From the NCBI GenBank assembly GCA_011772475.1, contig WVZK01000062.1:199-48920 (forward strand): DNA of 48,722 nt, in the 5' to 3' direction. The notes beneath the pieces were generated by a model, which saw nothing but the letters and a program-made list of their open reading frames with translations, was not told where the DNA came from and searched no databases. This DNA is from Candidatus Aminicenantota bacterium (lineage in GTDB: Bacteria; Acidobacteriota; Aminicenantia; Aminicenantales; Aminicenantaceae). Shown here in pieces: positions 42,211 through 48,722 of this stretch (its first letter is position 1; every line of letters starts with the position of its first letter). The position numbers were made by a program, and so were the translations under genes.

Positions 42211-43308
42211 TTATTTCCCTAATACAGATTTGATCTTGCTTTTATCCCGCTTGAGGAACCTGGACAATTTTTCTGGGCTGATTTTTTTCTTTTTATAAGC
42301 CTCGATGGCCAAGCTCTTCATCCGACTGGAGAGAACCACTCCTTTCGCTCCCTTTCTTAGTCTATCCTCTTCAGTTAACTTTCCAAAAAATACTTCCTCG
42401 TAAGGAGATGGGTCGAGCTTCTGATATTCCTCGAATTTGGAGCGCGAAAGGTATTCTAAGTCCTTAAGCGTTCGAAGCATGGCGATAGCACTTACTCCGA
42501 AATAACGCTTAAGGTAAAGAACATCCGTAAAACTCAGTTTCTTTGAATGAAAATCTTTATCGATTATCTTTTTGACCTTTCCAGGATGTATCAGGAAACG
42601 GACCGCAAAAGTTTGAGCAAACTTTTCGCGGGGATGGTAAAGAGAAACGTACTCATCGATAAAAATATCTGGATTGTCGATTATTGGTCCGGCGTTTCTG
42701 TCCTTGAGGTAGTGGCAGTATTCATGGGCTGCTATTAAAGCTTGCTGGCCGATGGTTTGATTGCTGTTTATTAAGGCGAAAGCCGCTCTTTCTACCTCAA
42801 AAAAGATAAATATACCCGAGATGTTCGATTTCTCTGGGATGGGCTGTCTTATGATATGTAATCCGTTAAGCTCAAGGAGAGAAAAAATGTCCCGGACAGG
42901 TTCGTCTCCAAATCCTATCCTGCGCCTTTCTTCATCCGCCATTCTCTCTGGTGATATATAGGCATATAGAGGACCGGGCTCAAGGCGGCGACCTGTCAAA
43001 TCTTCAAGATGAATATATTCTTCACAATATTTTTTGAATTTTTTAATTTCCGCTTTCGCTTTTTCATCCAGGCCCTCTGCTTTTAGAATAATCTTAAAAG
43101 TTTCTTCTTTTTCCTTCAAGAAATAGGAAACGTCTTTTCTAAAGTAATCGGCCAGGGCAGTTAAAGTTTCAAGGCTTGGCATTCTTTTTCCCAACTCAAG
43201 GAGGGAGATGAATTCGCTAGACAGGCCCACGCCTTTAGCTAAAGCATCCTGGGTGATCCCGAGCTCTTCCCTTTCCCGTCGGAGTCTTGTTCCTAGGATT
43301 CCAGGCAT
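42211..43308 (-). CDS. XRE-family regulator fused to ImmA/IrrE metallopeptidase
   Basis: The 365-residue protein has an N-terminal Cro/C1-type helix-turn-helix (LGTRLRREREELGITQDALA, about 5-60) and a central ImmA/IrrE-like domain with the zinc motif AHEYCHYL near residue 195. These fused proteins repress target genes and are thought to be proteolytically controlled. I chose ATG 43308: a TTG at 43341 overlaps the -10 box, so transcription would begin after it. Palindromes at 43342-43358 and 43382-43400 suggest autorepression. It is convergent with vapC; a link between the systems is possible but unproven. Confidence 0.86.
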   Translation of the reverse strand: MPGILGTRLRREREELGITQDALAKGVGLSSEFISLLELGKRMPSLETLTALADYFRKDVSYFLKEKEETFKIILKAEGLDEKAKAEIKKFKKYCEEYIHLEDLTGRRLEPGPLYAYISPERMADEERRRIGFGDEPVRDIFSLLELNGLHIIRQPIPEKSNISGIFIFFEVERAAFALINSNQTIGQQALIAAHEYCHYLKDRNAGPIIDNPDIFIDEYVSLYHPREKFAQTFAVRFLIHPGKVKKIIDKDFHSKKLSFTDVLYLKRYFGVSAIAMLRTLKDLEYLSRSKFEEYQKLDPSPYEEVFFGKLTEEDRLRKGAKGVVLSSRMKSLAIEAYKKKKISPEKLSRFLKRDKSKIKSVLGK

Positions 43309-43339
43309 TATTTGCTCAGGTAAATGATTATTTTTAGCC

Positions 43340-43400
43340 AATATAACTCTGAGTTATAAAATTGTCAATAATTCGTTAATTTTATTACTCAGAGCAATAA
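43340..43400 (-). promoter_or_regulatory. XRE-ImmA promoter with two palindromic operators
   Basis: On the minus strand TTGACA (43368-43363), a 17-bp spacer and TATATT (43345-43340) form a near-consensus promoter. The perfect 17-bp palindrome TATAACTCTGAGTTATA (43342-43358) covers the spacer and -10. A related 19-bp imperfect palindrome TTATTACTCAGAGCAATAA (43382-43400) lies upstream, with centres 41 bp apart. Both share ACTCnGAG. Confidence 0.75.
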
Positions 43401-43433
43401 TTTTATGCAAAATCTGGGACAAAGCTTATTTTT

Positions 43434-44426
43434 TCAAATATCCACATCAATCCCAAGTTTCATTTCTTCAGCTCGGCGCAGCACAAGCTCAGCAACAGAT
43501 ACGTCTTGAACTGCCAGGCCCACAGACTTGAAGAAGGTCGTCTCCTCTTCTGATTCCCGACCAGAAATTTTACCTGCTGCCAATTCTCCTATCTCTCCGT
43601 GAATATGCTTATCTGAAATGAGGCCTCCATCTATAGAAATTATTAAATCCCCTGCTTCTGCAAGTGCCGCCTGACGAGAATCAACTATAACTTTGGATCG
43701 GACTACGGTGCGTGCTGGAATTTCCTGCATTTCGGGCTTATAAGAACCAACACCGTTTATGTGGACACCGGGCTTAAGGTCAGAATCTTTAAATACAGGT
43801 CGAAAAGAAGTAGTAGCTGTGCAGATAATATCAGCTTCTCTGACAGCTTTCTTGGCTGATCCAGCTACAAAAATATCTTCAGGAATTGGGCTTCCTTGTT
43901 TTTTCATTTCTTCAACATAAGCGCTGGCGGTTATGGGCACTGCATCATAAACCCAGACTTTTTCGATGGACCTAACTGTACAGACCGCTTCCAATTGGGT
44001 ACGGGATTGAGTCCCTGCTCCAAAAATAGCGACGACGCGGGAATCTTTCCGGCTTAACAGATCTGTAGCGACACCCGAAGCAGCTCCTGTGCGCAAAGCT
44101 GTAAGATAAGTACCGTCCATAACAGCCGTAGGCAGACCTGTCTTGGCGTCAACTACAATCACTACGGCATGAACAGTGGGGAGCTTTCTCTTTTGATTTT
44201 CCGGAAAAACAGAGACAATCTTAGCCCCCATGGCATCGCTATCCACTAAATATGCTGGCATGAAAAGAGTCACTCCCTTTCGCTTTTCCACTGGAACCTG
44301 CGCCCGCAAAGGCATCTCCGCCTTCCCGGAAGAGAGCTGGATGAAGGCTTTTTTAACCGTTTCTATGGCTTCGGCCATGTTCACAGCTTTTGCCACTTCG
44401 TCTCGAGTAAGTATTTTTAATTTCAT
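43434..44426 (-). CDS. Ornithine cyclodeaminase/mu-crystallin family protein
   Basis: The 330-residue protein of the OCD/alanine-dehydrogenase family has an N-terminal substrate domain (GKAEMPLRAQVPVEKRKGVT, VDAKTGLPTAVMDGTYLTAL with the catalytic Asp). The NAD-binding motif is VAIFGAGTQSRTQLEAV, followed by ICTATTSFRPVF. Members include ornithine cyclodeaminase, archaeal alanine dehydrogenase and pyrroline-2-carboxylate reductase. I chose ATG 44426, 4 bases after the upstream stop; an earlier ATG adds a Lys-rich tail inside that gene. Pairing with a D-amino-acid-oxidase-like gene suggests imino-acid reduction after oxidation. Confidence 0.85.
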   Translation of the reverse strand: MKLKILTRDEVAKAVNMAEAIETVKKAFIQLSSGKAEMPLRAQVPVEKRKGVTLFMPAYLVDSDAMGAKIVSVFPENQKRKLPTVHAVVIVVDAKTGLPTAVMDGTYLTALRTGAASGVATDLLSRKDSRVVAIFGAGTQSRTQLEAVCTVRSIEKVWVYDAVPITASAYVEEMKKQGSPIPEDIFVAGSAKKAVREADIICTATTSFRPVFKDSDLKPGVHINGVGSYKPEMQEIPARTVVRSKVIVDSRQAALAEAGDLIISIDGGLISDKHIHGEIGELAAGKISGRESEEETTFFKSVGLAVQDVSVAELVLRRAEEMKLGIDVDI

Positions 44427-44430
44427 CGTA

Positions 44431-45585
44431 CTACACCACCCTTTTTTCTCCTTCTTTTTCTTTTTTTTCAAACCGGTCATAAGAAAATGGTTTCAAGTTA
44501 AAATCAGTGTGACCATCGAGGATGAGTTGGCTCAGGATAAGGCCTACTGCTGGTGCTTGTTGAAAACCGTGACCTGAAAAGCCTATGGCCGCAAAGAGTC
44601 CTTTAAAGCCCGTCGCTTCACCGATTATCGGATTATCATCAGGAGTGATAGTATAAAGTCCTCCCCACCCCCGCAAGATCCTAGCCTTCTTCAGGATAGG
44701 AGCACGGCGAACTGCGGCCTCGACAACCTTTTCTAAAAAATCCCGGTCAGTATTAAGATTGAAACTCGATGGCTCATTTGGATCACTCATCCCCATGATA
44801 ATGCCTGGCTCGTAACCACAGAAATAAAAGGTGACATCCTGATCAATGACCATCGGAATAGGCTTGGGAATGGCATCAAAGGATTTAGTCACAAATACCT
44901 GGCGGCGGTAAGGTTTTACGGGCAAGTCAAGCCCTGCCATCCTGGCAACTTCTCCTCCCCAGGGCCCGGCTACATTAACCACAGCTGGCGCCGAGATTGG
45001 GCCTTTGGCTGTCTCGACCCCCTGAACTCTTCCACCCTCGATGCTTATGCCAGTTACTTTTGTCTGCTCTTCGATCCGTACACCGAGCTTTCTCGCAGAA
45101 TTCGCAAAACCCATTGCTGCAAGGTAAGGATCTGCACAGCCATCCTTTGGACCAAATGTTCCGCCTTTCAGATCGTCAACATTCAAGTAGGGCCAGCGCT
45201 TCTTTAATTCCTCAGGGGAAAGCACTTCTACCGGGACATTGTGTTTTCGTTGGGTTTCAACATCGGATAAGAAATCATTCCAAGTCTCTTCTTTCTGGGT
45301 TAAAAAAATATAGCCTACCTGGCGAAATTCAATATCGGCGCCGAACTCTTCCTCAAAGCGTTCATACACCCGAACAGATTCCTGTGATAAGCGAATATTC
45401 GCAGGATTAGAGAATTGCTGACGGAAGCCTCCGACACTCAATCCAGTAGAAGCCTGTGCAAGAAGGTCCTTTTCCAACACAACGACATCTGATACACCTC
45501 TCTTGGCCAGGTAATACGCTGCACTGACTCCCATAATGCCGCCGCCGATGATGGCGACTTCGGCTGTTTTCTTCCAGCTTTTCAT
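44431..45585 (-). CDS. FAD-dependent oxidoreductase of the DAO/sarcosine oxidase family
   Basis: The 384-residue protein starts with the dinucleotide-binding motif AIIGGGIMGVSAAYYLAKRG and an acidic residue (VVLEKD) that contacts FAD ribose. STGLSVGGFRQQFSN near residue 46, VVNVAGPWGGEVA near 200 and LYTITPDDNPIIG with FSGHGFQQAP near 345 are typical of sarcosine oxidase beta/glycine oxidase-like enzymes. It would oxidise an N-alkyl or D-amino acid to an imine. It is followed 4 bases later by the OCD-family reductase, implying a two-step amino-acid conversion. Confidence 0.87.
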   Translation of the reverse strand: MKSWKKTAEVAIIGGGIMGVSAAYYLAKRGVSDVVVLEKDLLAQASTGLSVGGFRQQFSNPANIRLSQESVRVYERFEEEFGADIEFRQVGYIFLTQKEETWNDFLSDVETQRKHNVPVEVLSPEELKKRWPYLNVDDLKGGTFGPKDGCADPYLAAMGFANSARKLGVRIEEQTKVTGISIEGGRVQGVETAKGPISAPAVVNVAGPWGGEVARMAGLDLPVKPYRRQVFVTKSFDAIPKPIPMVIDQDVTFYFCGYEPGIIMGMSDPNEPSSFNLNTDRDFLEKVVEAAVRRAPILKKARILRGWGGLYTITPDDNPIIGEATGFKGLFAAIGFSGHGFQQAPAVGLILSQLILDGHTDFNLKPFSYDRFEKKEKEGEKRVV

Positions 45586-45644
45586 GCTTAGCCTGACTTG
45601 TATAAAGCTTCTCGTTTTCCGTTCTTCAGGATAATATTTTGCCT

Positions 45645-46793
45645 TTAAATAATTTCCGCTGTTTTTTCTTTCTTGTAACTTTCAGCCATCGCCAACCGTT
45701 CGCCAACCGGAGGATGAGAATAATAAAGAAGCTTTACCCACCACTCTGGATAGGCGTTTGATAGATTCCGGTCTGCGAGTCCAGCCATAGCTGTCATAAA
45801 CGCTTTTTTATCTTGAATGCTTTCCAGGGCGTATCGATCTGCCTTTTTCTCAAAATAGCGAGAGATAGCATTGCTGAAAGGGCTAAAAAGAAAGATTGAA
45901 ATTCCCCCTGCCAAGATCACAAAAACGGGAAAGAGGGAAAGGTTCCAGCTTGTCGAGGAAAGAAACTGGGTAAACATCGATCTCATTACCAAGTTTAGTA
46001 TGAAAAAAGCAACCACTCCCTCCAGAGTCCCGATAACTATATTTTTCCAGATATGCTTGTTTTTATAATGCCCCACCTCATGAGCTATTATTGACTCAAT
46101 CTCCGGGACTAACATGTTTTCCATCAAGTTATCTCCCAAAACAACGCGTCTTGTTTTACCCAATCCCGCCAGAAAGGCATTTTCCTTCTTTGTCTGCTTG
46201 CTCATATCTTCTTTAAAAAAGCCGCTGCTCCTTAAACCTCCTTGAGATAGGATTCTCTCCAAAGTGTCCGTCAGTTCCTTATTCTCTACAGGAGTATATT
46301 TGTTGAAAATCGGAAGAATAACGACTGGAAAAATCGTAGCCATGATAACGCTCACCAAAGCAAAGGCCAATCCCGCACTAAGCCACCAGTTTTGAGGGTA
46401 TACTGCCATGATCCAGAATAGCAAGCCAAGCAAAATGAGCATTAGAATAAATCCGACAAAGAAGCCTTTAGTCTGTTCCCAGAGCCAACTCTTGACCGTG
46501 TGGTTTGAGAAATTCCATTTATGTTCATGGATATAACTTGAGTAAAAACTAAGCGGAAGACCAAAGAATACTAATATTATCTGAAAAGCCAGCACATAAA
46601 GGATAAAAGTCAAAATTATAGAGTTTCCGATGTTAAGGTTGGCTAGCCAAGCACTTAATCCACTGAAATAAAAGCCGAGCAAAATAACAAGCGAGAGAGC
46701 CATACCGGCGAGTCCCAGCAGCCGCTTTTCTTTTTCATAGCGTTTTGCTTGGAGCTGTTTTTCTTTGTCCAGTAGGGGGTGAATCGTGTTCAT
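45645..46793 (-). CDS. M48-family membrane zinc peptidase (Ste24/CAAX protease-like)
   Basis: The 382-residue protein has five or more membrane helices. The zinc motif IIAHEVGHYKNKH has His238, Glu239 and His242; the third ligand is in YFEKKADRYALE, as in Ste24-type enzymes. Bacterial members degrade or process membrane proteins. The start is uncertain: ATG 46793 begins MNTIHPLLDKEKQLQAKRYE, typical of the family. A longer frame from 46859 would encode 22 extra residues, the first from a REP-like palindrome (TGGGGCCAGGCCCCA), so I reject it. Confidence 0.88.
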   Translation of the reverse strand: MNTIHPLLDKEKQLQAKRYEKEKRLLGLAGMALSLVILLGFYFSGLSAWLANLNIGNSIILTFILYVLAFQIILVFFGLPLSFYSSYIHEHKWNFSNHTVKSWLWEQTKGFFVGFILMLILLGLLFWIMAVYPQNWWLSAGLAFALVSVIMATIFPVVILPIFNKYTPVENKELTDTLERILSQGGLRSSGFFKEDMSKQTKKENAFLAGLGKTRRVVLGDNLMENMLVPEIESIIAHEVGHYKNKHIWKNIVIGTLEGVVAFFILNLVMRSMFTQFLSSTSWNLSLFPVFVILAGGISIFLFSPFSNAISRYFEKKADRYALESIQDKKAFMTAMAGLADRNLSNAYPEWWVKLLYYSHPPVGERLAMAESYKKEKTAEII

Positions 46794-46841
46794 AATAGAT
46801 TCAATCTGAAGCTTATACTTTGGGTTCAGGCTTTTTTTATT

Positions 46842-46866
46842 AATGGGGCCAGGCCCCATTTTTTTA
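46842..46866. repeat. REP-like palindrome TGGGGCCAGGCCCCA (inverse orientation)
   Basis: The core at 46844-46858 has central A, the reverse complement of the other copies. It is followed by TTTTTTTAATT. It lies just upstream of the M48 peptidase start and could affect its transcript or terminate the gene from 47365. Confidence 0.65.
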
Positions 46867-46972
46867 ATTCCGAGAAATGTTTACAGAGACGTACCTTTTT
46901 TCAGTTCGCAAAGAACTCAAAAAAAGGATAAATATGTCTACGGAGATAGTCCCCTGTTCAGATCCCATATAT

Positions 46973-47365
46973 CTACTCTGGCCTTTTTGCCTTCCATAGA
47001 GAAGATAGAAGGATTCCGACACCCACAGCAATAAGTATCAGCGGCCACCAATTTGACCATCCGATGACGAAAGAGCCGCCGATGAAGACGAGAACAAAGC
47101 CTCCGATCAGCTTTCCTGTTATATCCCGGCGATAAGAAGGACTTATACTCCTGATAATTGCCTCAAGGATTAAAATAACACCCAATCCCATTAAGAAATA
47201 TTGCCACCAATCGCCCCAAGTGATGTAATCCATCGTAGCCAGGAGAAAAAGCACTCCTAAGAGAATGAGTATCAAACCTCCCGTAATACCTGAGAAAGGA
47301 TCACGTTTATGCTTTTTCTCCTCAGAGATGCTCTCTTTCTCTTGGTTTTCTTTATCTTCGGACAT
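46973..47365 (-). CDS. DUF5668/LiaF-TM-like small membrane protein
   Basis: The 130-residue protein has a charged N-terminus (SEDKENQEKESISEEKKHK) and paired membrane segments rich in Gly and Trp: GGLILILLGVLFLLATM, WWQYFLMGLGVILILEAII, LIGGFVLVFIGGSFVIG and WWPLILIAVGVGILLSSLW. This is the repeat pattern of LiaI/LiaF-TM (DUF5668) domains, which occur in envelope-stress and sensing proteins. A strong AAGGAGG site precedes ATG 47365. No regulator is adjacent, so its role is unknown. Confidence 0.75.
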   Translation of the reverse strand: MSEDKENQEKESISEEKKHKRDPFSGITGGLILILLGVLFLLATMDYITWGDWWQYFLMGLGVILILEAIIRSISPSYRRDITGKLIGGFVLVFIGGSFVIGWSNWWPLILIAVGVGILLSSLWKAKRPE

Positions 47366-47404
47366 CTTTTGCCTCCTTGAATAATTTCACGACGTTTAAC
47401 ACTA

Positions 47405-47427
47405 AGATAAGCTGCAGTTGCTTATCT
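47405..47427. other. 8-bp inverted repeat downstream of the DUF4438 gene
   Basis: AGATAAGC and GCTTATCT flank a 7-base loop (TGCAGTT). It lies about 100 bases beyond the DUF4438 stop. A T-tract is lacking, so termination is uncertain. Confidence 0.3.
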
Positions 47428-47527
47428 GCCTTAACTCAATTACTGCTGCTCAGTTGCAGTTGCTAAATCTCCGTTATTCGGTTGTTATAACTCGCCAATA
47501 GCATCATCGTGGGCCAGCTACATTACT

Positions 47528-48559
47528 TTATCTGATATTCAGTATCTTTGCCAGGTTGGCACTCGGATCGATAACTACCTCAATTTTCCCCTCGCGTGAG
47601 GTAAAAAGAGTCGTCACACCAGGCCCATGGCCTGCCACTGAGCTTCGGCTATGGGATATTACTCCAACAGAAACAGCACCTTCCTGATAAATTCGGCCAT
47701 AAGTATGGTCAGCATTAATTATGGCCACGATATCCCCGAAGCGAAGCGATTCCAGATTATACTCCTTAACGGTTTTTTCATCGAACAGTTGAATATCGTA
47801 ATCACCCCTGTAGACATGTGATCGACCAAGTCCTGAGCCCATGATTCTTGCCGGGATGCGGTGTGTTACTGATATGCGCAACTTCCCTTTTTCTGTGACT
47901 CCCATTCCAGATTTTGTTAAGGCTTCTAAAAGGAGGGGACTCATGTTTATGGCCTTAACTCCTTGGATGTTCTTTAATTCCATCCCCACTCCAATAGCAT
48001 AAATCCGCATCTTATCCCCTATTGCTAGCTTTCTAAAAACTTCATCATCAGGAAAATCAACCATGACATGCTCAGCGCCTCCATGCTTGCCGACTACCCA
48101 GCCCTCTGCTCCCTTAGCTTCGCCTGTTAGAACCTGAACTTTGTTCCCGATACAAGATAGCCCGTTTAGTCCCCTGCTTTCATAGCTTGCGCCGCCACCA
48201 CCCCTGCCTGGATTGTGAAGGGATACAGCGGGTTCAACGTGGTCTCCAGCAAGACGAACAGCAGAATCTCCAGTCCTGAAATTATAGGTAATACTGCCTC
48301 CTCCTGGGAACACGGTTATTTTCCCTTGGGGGTCAATTTCGTAAGGTGGCTCACCAAATCCTGGAGGCGCGATAAAGCCCTGCACAGCCATCATCACCAA
48401 TTGCCTCTGGTTATATTCAACTGGCTTAAGGGAAGCTGATTTGCCTTCTGCTGCTGAAGTCACAGTATGCAAAAAAGAGATAAGAGTTAAGGCAAAAACC
48501 ATAACAAATGCTGTGAGGATAATTTGTCTTAAGGTCTTTTTAGAAGGAGTTTTTTCCAT
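47528..48559 (-). CDS. DUF4438 domain protein, probably exported
   Basis: The 343-residue protein has an N-terminal hydrophobic stretch (IILTAFVMVFALTLISFL) likely to direct export. The remainder matches DUF4438-type proteins: QRQLVMMAVQGFIAPPGFG, HVEPAVSLHNPG near residue 120, LNGLSCIGNKVQVLTGEAKG near 140, GGAEHVMVDFP near 165 and a final SRSSVAGHGPGVTTLFTS. Structures exist for the family, but no activity is established. The start at 48559 follows AAAGGAGATTAAA; an in-frame ATG at 48592 is less well placed. No co-transcribed partner is visible in the window. Confidence 0.75.
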   Translation of the reverse strand: MEKTPSKKTLRQIILTAFVMVFALTLISFLHTVTSAAEGKSASLKPVEYNQRQLVMMAVQGFIAPPGFGEPPYEIDPQGKITVFPGGGSITYNFRTGDSAVRLAGDHVEPAVSLHNPGRGGGGASYESRGLNGLSCIGNKVQVLTGEAKGAEGWVVGKHGGAEHVMVDFPDDEVFRKLAIGDKMRIYAIGVGMELKNIQGVKAINMSPLLLEALTKSGMGVTEKGKLRISVTHRIPARIMGSGLGRSHVYRGDYDIQLFDEKTVKEYNLESLRFGDIVAIINADHTYGRIYQEGAVSVGVISHSRSSVAGHGPGVTTLFTSREGKIEVVIDPSANLAKILNIR

Positions 48560-48722
48560 TTTAATCTCCTTTAGTTTTTGAATAGTACCCACGAATCTTT
48601 TTTCTCAGAATTTAAGACCACTTATTTAGAAATTCAAAATCTTCAATTTTTCCGATTGCCCAACTTCTTAGTTGCAACAAAGTGAGAAGAATGGATACTC
48701 CAAGCAATCTTCCGTGGCATCA

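Noticed and set aside
43309-43341. TTG start of the XRE-ImmA gene at 43341
   Set aside because: The TTG overlaps the predicted -10 box, so it would lie upstream of the transcription start.
46794-46859. 22-residue extension of the M48 peptidase
   Set aside because: It begins inside a REP-like palindrome and is not typical of the family; ATG 46793 gives the usual N-terminus.
47428-47527. Repeated CAGTTGC words downstream of the DUF4438 gene
   Set aside because: Only a few short matches without regular spacing; likely chance.

Overview
The window looks like a chromosomal segment of an uncultured, A+T-leaning Gram-negative bacterium. A beta-barrel outer-membrane protein, a ZnuABC zinc importer, secreted M16-like proteins, a secreted six-bladed propeller-like protein and a DUF4438 protein together recall Candidatus Aminicenantes or related Acidobacteriota-like lineages. 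That placement is inference from gene content; no rRNA or marker phylogeny is available here. No rRNA, tRNA, CRISPR array, prophage or intact transposase was seen.

Layout. 20-2001 (minus): a secreted propeller-like protein and a RhaD-type class II aldolase. 2212-9677 (plus): asnS, then a tightly coupled housekeeping run rimO-pgpA-cinA-thpR-plsY-gpsA-TPR protein, with several 4-base ATGA overlaps. It combines ribosome modification with glycerophospholipid synthesis. 9731-12191 (minus): ahcY and metK of the methyl cycle. 12482-18081 (plus): two secreted M16-fold proteins that both lack the zinc motif, a fused FtcD, a cysteine hydrolase and a macro-domain protein. 18106-22413 (minus): a second plsY whose only sensible start is a non-canonical codon, a membrane glycosyltransferase and znuA-znuC-znuB. 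22852-26603 (minus): galK coupled to a secreted six-hairpin glycosidase. 26830-30794: pepD, a COQ7-like di-iron protein, an unknown membrane protein and an Omp85-like barrel.

The most interesting region is 30981-41081 (minus). A sensor kinase and OmpR-type response regulator lead into two transcription units. One is a lipid kinase, a UbiA prenyltransferase, a ThiL-like protein, an SDR and a small membrane protein; the other is an SDR and a B12-binding radical SAM enzyme. Each unit is preceded by the same block of about 100 bp. It holds four TTAACA/TTGACA hexamers spaced exactly 11 bp apart, the last resembling a -35 box. This suggests a dedicated regulon for a lipid or isoprenoid pathway. The repeat geometry fits both CarH-type (B12/light) operators and PhoP-type boxes.

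41460-48559 holds a vapBC-like toxin-antitoxin pair, an XRE-ImmA regulator with palindromic operators on its own promoter, an amino-acid oxidase/cyclodeaminase pair, an M48 membrane protease, a small membrane protein and a DUF4438 protein. REP-like palindromes with the core TGGGGCCTGGCCCCA, and a related AGCCTGTCCCC form, recur between genes throughout. Two larger composite inverted-repeat elements lie at 12268-12423 and 22520-22824.
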